Positions 16,508 through 21,740 of a stretch of 21,740 nucleotides of DNA are shown piece by piece (the stretch's first letter is position 1; each line of letters starts with the position of its first letter). Source of the DNA: Flavobacteriales bacterium (GTDB lineage: Bacteria > Bacteroidota > Bacteroidia > Flavobacteriales_F > PHOS-HE28); contig JADJOI010000001.1 in assembly GCA_016713875.1 (NCBI GenBank), forward strand, positions 1 to 21,740, given 5' to 3'. Under the pieces are notes generated by a model. That model had not been told where the DNA came from, did no database searches, and worked only from the letters and a program-made list of their open reading frames with translations. Both the position numbers and the translations under genes were made by a program.

Positions 16508-16509
16508 GC

Positions 16510-17162
16510 ATGGACCAACCGCACGCCCCACAGCGCACCGCCCCACAGGCCCCTTCGGCGCTGGACCTCTTCACCGGCTTCGCGCGGCCCTACTTCGCGC
16601 TCATCGACGGCGGGGCGCTGTTCCGCAAGCCCTTCCGGATCCTCTACATGGTGCTGGCGGCGCTCAACCTGCTCAGCATCCTGGGGGTGTTGGCGGTGAT
16701 GTTCAAGGGTGGTGTAGCAGGCATCCTCATCGGCCTGTTCGGCCTCTTCGGTCTGTGGATCGGCTTCCGCTCTGGTGGGACCGCAAGGACCGCATCAACC
16801 AGTTCGTCAGCCCGGGGTCCGGAGTTCGTGGCGCTGCCGGTGTTCTCGCACTTCTTCCAGACCTGCGGCGAGTGGTTCAGCTTTCTGATGGCCATCGTGG
16901 GCACGGGCGGCGCCTCCAGGTGATGGCGCTGCTGGGGCGCAGCGGCGGTCACGGTCGCAGCCCGCTGGACATGTTCACGGCGATGGCCGGCGATGCGCCC
17001 CTGGTGGGCCTCATCGCCAGTCCGCTGCTCGGCTTCCTGATCGTCATCCTCACCCGTGCCATCGCCGAGCAGATCAGCGCGTTGGTGGCCGTGGCCAACA
17101 ACACCAAGGCCATCGAGGTGAACACGCGCCAAAGGCCTGAGGGCCTGTTGGGGATGTCTTGA
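16510..17162 (+). CDS. DUF4282-like small membrane protein, frameshifted
   Basis: Starts MDQPHAPQRTAPQAPSALDL, a polar cytoplasmic N-terminus, then FTGFARPYFALIDGGALFRK and hydrophobic helices ILYMVLAALNLLSILGVLAV and VAGILIGLFGLFGLWIGF. After a slip near 16773 comes LWWDRKDRINQFVSPGSEF, then VALPVFSHFFQTCGEWFSFL and, after another slip near 16915, LVGLIASPLLGFLIVILTRA, IAEQISALVAVANNTKAIEV and the end GLLGMS. The total is about 217 residues with four or so membrane helices. The closing helix with ANNTKAI resembles the end of DUF4282 membrane proteins, but the match is from memory and tentative. Function unknown. Confidence 0.6.
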
Positions 17163-17397
17163 ATGATGGGCGCCGTGACCATGTGGTGGTCAGGCACAGC
17201 CGAAAAATGGTCGCATAGCGGGGCCTACGGGGCCATTGTTCGGCAAAGCATGGGCAGAAGGGGCCGGAGAGCGCAGTTGAAGAGGTCCCCAACTGGCACC
17301 AAGCCGCCGCTTTCCAGATCGGGGCCGCCGGGCTCACAGCGGAGCGTGCCCGGGCCGACGTCGGCGGTGCTGGGGCATCAACACGGGAACGCCGACG
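17163..17397 (+). other. Region between the membrane-protein and adhesin genes
   Basis: 235 bases with open frames on both strands but none with a recognisable start, domain or signal. One plus-strand reading gives WHQAAAFQIGAAGLTAERAR, which might be a remnant of a broken gene. I see no terminator or promoter box. Confidence 0.35.
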
Positions 17398-20300
17398 CTT
17401 AAGCACCTCCTCGCCGCCCTGTTCTGCGCCACCCTGCTCCACAGCACCGCCCAGGTGACCATCGCGCCCTGACGCCGCATGCACCCCGGACCCTTGCGGC
17501 GCAGCTGCACGCGGCGCTGGCACCGCACGGGGCCGTCCACGGCACCGTGCACGGTGACTAGTGATGGACTACGCCGAAGGCCGCCGGCGGCGGCCCCGCC
17601 TGGTGATGGGGCAGTCGCCCGCCTACTGGCTGGTGCTGGTGGTGCAGCGGCGATGGCCGGGGCATGCGGGCGCACCGAACTGCACGTGCAGGGCGGTGAT
17701 GCCGCGGAACTGCTGGAGGCGGTCGCCGGAACGCATGGACGCATGGGCCGGGCGCTCGGGCCTGCAGGGCACCGAGGAGAACGCACCGGCGCAGGCCCGA
17801 CGCGATCGTTGATGCCGTGAACTGTGGATCGAACACGGCAACGCCCGCAGCATGTGGAAGATCCGCGAACTTTGACCGGATGGACCGTTCACCCCGTTGG
17901 TGCATGCGACCCCGCCCTGGCCGCTGCTCGTCGGCGCAGGCGGTGGGGTGGTGGGGCAGTGCAACGTCACCATCACACCTTCAAACACCTCGCCCTGTCT
18001 GGGGGACACCATTGGTTTGTCGGCGTTGGTTGTGGGCCTGAATAGCCCATTCATATACCTGGTCGGTCGCCGGGGAAGTGGAACCTTTTCTGCGACGAAC
18101 ACTTCATCCTCAGTTCAGTCAGTAGTGCTGGAGCAATGACCATCACGGTCTTGGTGACCGATACCACCGGGCGACCTGCTCGGACACCCAACTCCTGAAT
18201 GTAACCAATGCGTCCATCGCCAGCTTGAGCGGCGATAACGGAAACAGGTGTGACGTTCGTGAATTTCTTCGGCGTTCCGACGTTTTCATACTACAGGTAG
18301 TTCGTGGGCCTTTGATTTCATGCAAATGGGGTCCACCTTGCCGGGGCCACCTACTCGATCGCGGGGCGACGGTACAGGCACGGGGTTCTACCACTCTCCT
18401 GGAACACCCTGAGCCACACGTATTCAGGGTTTGGCACCTACGTGCTGACCTACACTGTGTTCGATGCGAACGGCTGCTCGGATACGGAGGTCTACAACGT
18501 CTATATCGGGCAGTTCCTGTGGCGACGTTCGCTCAGTGGCCTCTATAGTGGGATCGTCGGGGACCAGCTTTCATTCACATTGACGCCGGGCCGAACAACG
18601 GTCGGGCACGACCACGATAGACTGGAGAGATAGTGTGGTGCAATCATTTCCGCATCCTCCGCAGTCTGCGCATGACCATGTCTACGCGAACACCTCCTGT
18701 GGTCAGCCGAACAATTGCATTCCTGATCGCCGTGACGGTGACCAATCCATGCAATACGTACGACGACCTCTGGCCCCTATCCGTCTCCGAGCACCAATGG
18801 CCGACTTCGACATCATCCCATCTCCCGCCTGTGTGGGTGCGACAGTTGCACCTGATCGGGTCAATCCGAAGGACAGAACGCATATCAGCTTCCTGGTACC
18901 CAGAACCGTGGTACGCGATCAAGCCGCTCAGCTTTGGATGGTCTCGCCAATGACCGGAGTGAGTTTGTCACAATTCCCCGGACCACCGAACGCAACGGTT
19001 GTCTTTTTCACAACCAGGGATCATGACGTAACGCTGAATGTGATCAATCCGGCCTGCGGAACAGATGATCCGGTTCAGCAGATACGCATCGAAGCCCCCG
19101 CTCGTGCCCACCTTCGACACCACGGGGAGGTGGGGCTGTACTACCGTTGACGTTGAACCTGCAGAACACCACCGACCTCATCGACACTGCAGTGTGCAAT
19201 GGGACTGGTGGTGGTGAGCGGCTCGGGCTTCTGTGGCGCCACGGCGGCCTGGCAATGGACCAATGGCGGCGCCACCAGCGCCTCGCCGTCGATCCAGTTC
19301 ACCGCGCCCGGCACCTACCGCAGTCCGCCTTCGTGCCTTCAACTAGCGCTGCGGCTGGCAGCAAAGCTAGCGCCGGTCACCGTCACGGTGTTCGATGACC
19401 CTGGTCCGGCTCGGTGGTCGCTCTCGCTTTGCCAAAGGGGACGGGGCCAATCCGGCGGCCACCACAACATACGGCGCCCCATCTCTACCTGTGGAGCATG
19501 CCCTCGGCCACGCCGTCGACTCCCACCCGCGAAACCCGGCCCGGTGGCGTCGGCGCGGGCGGTACCTATCGTTCCGTGACATTGACGGGCGTGTGCGGAC
19601 CGGTGACGGCGAGCGCAACCCGGTGATGCCAATCCCGATGCAAGCCAGCATGGTGCCACCGCGGGCCCATCGACATCTGCCGGGGACAGCCGCTCACCCT
19701 CGGCGCCTGTGCCCGGCGCCACCTTCAGGCCAGGACCTCGCCCCTGGGCGTGACCTTGCTACGACGGACACCGTGGTGATCCGGCCGTGGGCCCGGCGGA
19801 GCTAACCTGTGGACCGTGGTCGCATACCTGGGGGTATGCCGATGGGCCGCCCGCGACGGTGGACGTGAACATCCTGGCGCCCGTGCTCTGCTGGTGGCGA
19901 ACCCCTCGACGATACGCGTGGGCGACGGGCACCCTGGTCGCGGTGAACGCCACGGGCTACACCTGGTCCATCGGCCTTCCCGCGCCGGTGGGCTCGCGGG
20001 CAACCACCCTGGTCATGGCGCCCCCGGCCACCACCTCCACACCGTGGAAGGCGATGTGGGCGGGTGCATCGGCCCGAAACAAGAACTCACCGTGACGGTG
20101 AATCCGCTGCCGCCGCGAACGCCGGCCCGGACCTCACCGCCTACGATCGGCCGATCCCATCACGCTGCTGCCCATCACCCGGGAGGCACCTGGGCGACCC
20201 GTCGTGATTGCCACCCGGTCATGACGAGCGGCATCACACCGACCAACGACCCCGACACGCTGGTGTTACGGTGACCGATCTCAGCGGCTGGTCAATCGCG

Positions 20301-21740
20301 ACACCATCACCGTCACCGTGGTTCTGCCGCCGGCTGAAGGTGACCGCCGGCCCCGCCACGCGACCGCCTCAACAGGGCGGCGACCTTCAGCTGGTGGCCG
20401 ACCGGCCTGGCGGAGACGTGGGTAACAGCTTTACGTGGACGGCGCGGGTCTTTTCACCCCGGTGCGGTCTCGACCGGGTTAGGTGGGTCTACACCGTGGG
20501 CGCGAGGCTCCGCAACCGCGTGGACGACACGTTGCAGGTGCGGGTGGATTTGCAGCGCGTCCGTGGATGCGGGGAACGACGACCAGCTTTGCGTGAACGA
20601 CCCGGCCACGCAACTGGCGCCATCACGGGCGGCACCTGGAGCAGCAACGGTGCGAACGCCGCCGGTCTGCTTCGATCCGGCTGGCGGGGCCGGTACCGGC
20701 TGCTCACCTACACCCTATCCCGACCCCAACCTGGCTGCATCGTGGTCGACCAGCTCACTGTGCAGGTGGACCCCTGCCGGTGTTGAGCCTCGCCATCGAG
20801 CACCACCTACTGCGACCGGCCCTTCGCCCGGCCTGCCCGCATCGCCCCCGGGCGCCACGTGGAGCAGCCCCAATGTCGCCGCGTCCGGACTGTACACGCC
20901 AAAGGGCGTCACCTTAACGACCCCGACGGCCTTCTTTACGTACCAGGACCCCAACACCCAGTCATCAACAGCGCGTGGACCACCCGTCAACTGGTGGTGC
21001 CACCCTTCATCGCCTTTGCAGACAACGCTCGACACCTCGGCCTGTGTCGGCGATGCGCCCTTCCGCTGGTGGGTGATCGCCTGGCGGGCGACTGGAACGT
21101 GCGTACGTGCTGCCGGCTACGCCTTCGACCCGGCCGTGGTGGGCGCATGACACCGCCACCTGCACCGTCGGCTCCGGCCTCGTGCGAACACGCAGGACCG
21201 GGTGGACATCACGGTGGACCCGCTGCCGCCCAGCTTCGCCGGTGCGCCGCTCGTGCTGTGCGTGTACGACGACCCCGACTGCAGACGCTGCGGGGCACGC
21301 CCGCCGGCAGGGTGTGGGACCGGCCGAACACCTTCGACCCCGACACGCTCCCACTGGGCCCTTCCGCTCTTCTGCTACACCTACACCCATTCCAAGGCGA
21401 CCGGGCGCGACAGCACACACCGCCACCGTCACCGTGGAACCCTTCACGTATTGGCGGACTTCGGCTCTACCACGAAGCGCCTGCGTGAACGCGCAAGGTC
21501 GACTTCGAACGGCACCGCCTGTGGGTGCACCGGACCTACAAGGACTTCGGCGACCTCAGCCCGCGGTACCTTAATCCCGAGCATGCTCGGCCGTCGGTAC
21601 GTACACCGTGCGGCTAGTGAAGCCTCCGGGGCCGGATCGGCGACACACCCATCAACCAGCCGCTGGTGATGCCCGAAGCGCCCACCGCACAGCTCACCTG
21701 GACCGTGGCGGACGGCCGCGGCGCGTTTTCGGCCTGGTGC
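17398..21740 (+). CDS. Giant repeat-rich surface protein (Ig/PKD-like modules), partial and heavily frameshifted
   Basis: Large exported surface or adhesin-type protein of the kind many Bacteroidota secrete by T9SS; cut by the right edge, so the expected C-terminal sorting domain is not visible. The signal peptide KHLLAALFCATLLHSTAQVT begins near 17401, but the codon before it is CTT, so the start is uncertain. 17450-17900 is too broken to read confidently. Module fragments follow: VTITPSNTSPCLGDTIGLSA (about 17965), TYVLTYTVFDANGCSDTEVY (18440), PMADFDIIPSPACVGATVA (18795), LNVINPACGTDDPVQQIRIE (19030), FCGATAAWQWTNGG (19225), VTASATR (19600), ATGYTWSIGLPAPV (19950), DAGNDDQLCVNDPATQL (20566), ASGLYTPKGV (20883), SACVGDAPF (21038), TFDPDTLPLGP (21332), PTAQLTWTVADGRGAFSAWC at the edge. 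Each is a typical PKD/Ig-like strand pattern, many with GG-W-S and an aromatic Thr-Tyr-Thr closing strand. More than twenty frame changes are needed. A single gene is the simplest reading. Confidence 0.75.
20346..21440 (+). repeat. Five tandem ~219-bp Ig-like modules in the surface protein
   Basis: Modules begin near 20346, 20563, 20781, 21000 and 21220 (spacing 217-220 bases, about 73 residues). Each carries a version of AGxDxxxC, then GGTWS, then LFDP/LYTP/AFDP, then a Thr-Tyr-rich strand and a GC pair. The units differ substantially from one another, so they are diverged protein repeats, not identical DNA copies. A sixth unit starts after 21440 but lacks the same pattern. Confidence 0.65.

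Larger units (their letters stand above)
16164..16509 (+). other. C-rich, low-complexity region without a recognisable gene
   Basis: No convincing coding frame on either strand. Possible readings give only Pro/Ala-rich low-complexity peptide (e.g. PAPAPPPPAPAPALP), which could be either the tail of the preceding gene or untranslated leader. The 60 bases 16321-16380 contain 41 C and 9 G, an extreme strand bias. Two stretches have G-quadruplex-type patterns on the minus strand. Confidence 0.5.

Noticed and set aside
20855..20862. CCACGTGG core in the surface-protein gene as a fourth parS
   Set aside because: Only the 8-bp centre matches; the flanking GTT/AAC arms are absent, and an 8-mer is expected by chance in this much DNA.
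1..21740. CRISPR array, insertion sequence, prophage or toxin-antitoxin system
   Set aside because: I searched for regularly spaced identical repeats, terminal inverted repeats with transposase motifs, and phage structural motifs, and saw none.

Overview
The window looks like chromosomal DNA from a high-GC member of the Bacteroidota, most likely a Flavobacteriales-type bacterium. The evidence is a type IX secretion (T9SS) style C-terminal sorting domain, a giant Ig/PKD-repeat surface protein, a TPR-containing LytS-type histidine kinase paired with a LytTR regulator, a TlpA-like secreted redoxin, and TAnnTTTG-type -7 promoter boxes with short leaders and no Shine-Dalgarno sequence. Almost every gene is broken by single-base indels and some substitutions. 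Added across the breaks, gene lengths still match their families (MnmG about 624 codons, the aldehyde dehydrogenase about 509), and even the housekeeping gene mnmG is affected. I therefore read the breaks mainly as sequence or assembly error, and give each gene as one feature spanning its frames.

Positions 1-8057 are all on the minus strand. In genomic order they are: a TlpA-like thiol-disulfide protein (cut by the left edge), an ALDH7-type aldehyde dehydrogenase (amaB-like), a SAM-dependent methyltransferase, mnmG, a secreted YbhB-type PEBP-family protein, a ThrE-type threonine/serine exporter-like membrane protein, and a small lipoprotein followed by a hairpin terminator. The clearest non-coding signal is here: three exact copies of the 14-bp palindrome GTTCCACGTGGAAC at 3755, 4160 and 5676. 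They are immediately downstream of, inside and immediately upstream of mnmG, and match parS, the ParB chromosome-segregation site.

At 8058-8273 the coding strand switches, and everything to the right is on the plus strand: a TPR/LytS-type sensor kinase with a lipoprotein-like N-terminus, its probable LytTR response regulator, a small lipoprotein, a right-handed beta-helix protein, and a secreted protein with three ~71-79-residue EYWF...WSSVISKPF repeats and a T9SS sorting domain. The beta-helix gene and most of the repeat gene (about 12300-14050) are visibly lower in GC and nearly free of frameshifts.

From 14669 there follow a secreted protein of unknown function ending in a SHOCT-like segment, a badly broken probable membrane protein, a C-rich tract with two G-quadruplex-type patterns on the minus strand (16325-16507), and a four-helix-like membrane protein resembling DUF4282. 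From about 17398 to the right edge lies one very large repeat-rich surface protein with Ig/PKD-like modules. At its right end these modules recur every ~219 bp.

Functionally, the left half is housekeeping and metabolism around a likely ParB-loading centromere region. The right half is a two-component regulator next to a set of exported or surface proteins. Whether the regulator controls those proteins is inference from adjacency only. I see no rRNA, tRNA, CRISPR array, insertion sequence or phage gene.
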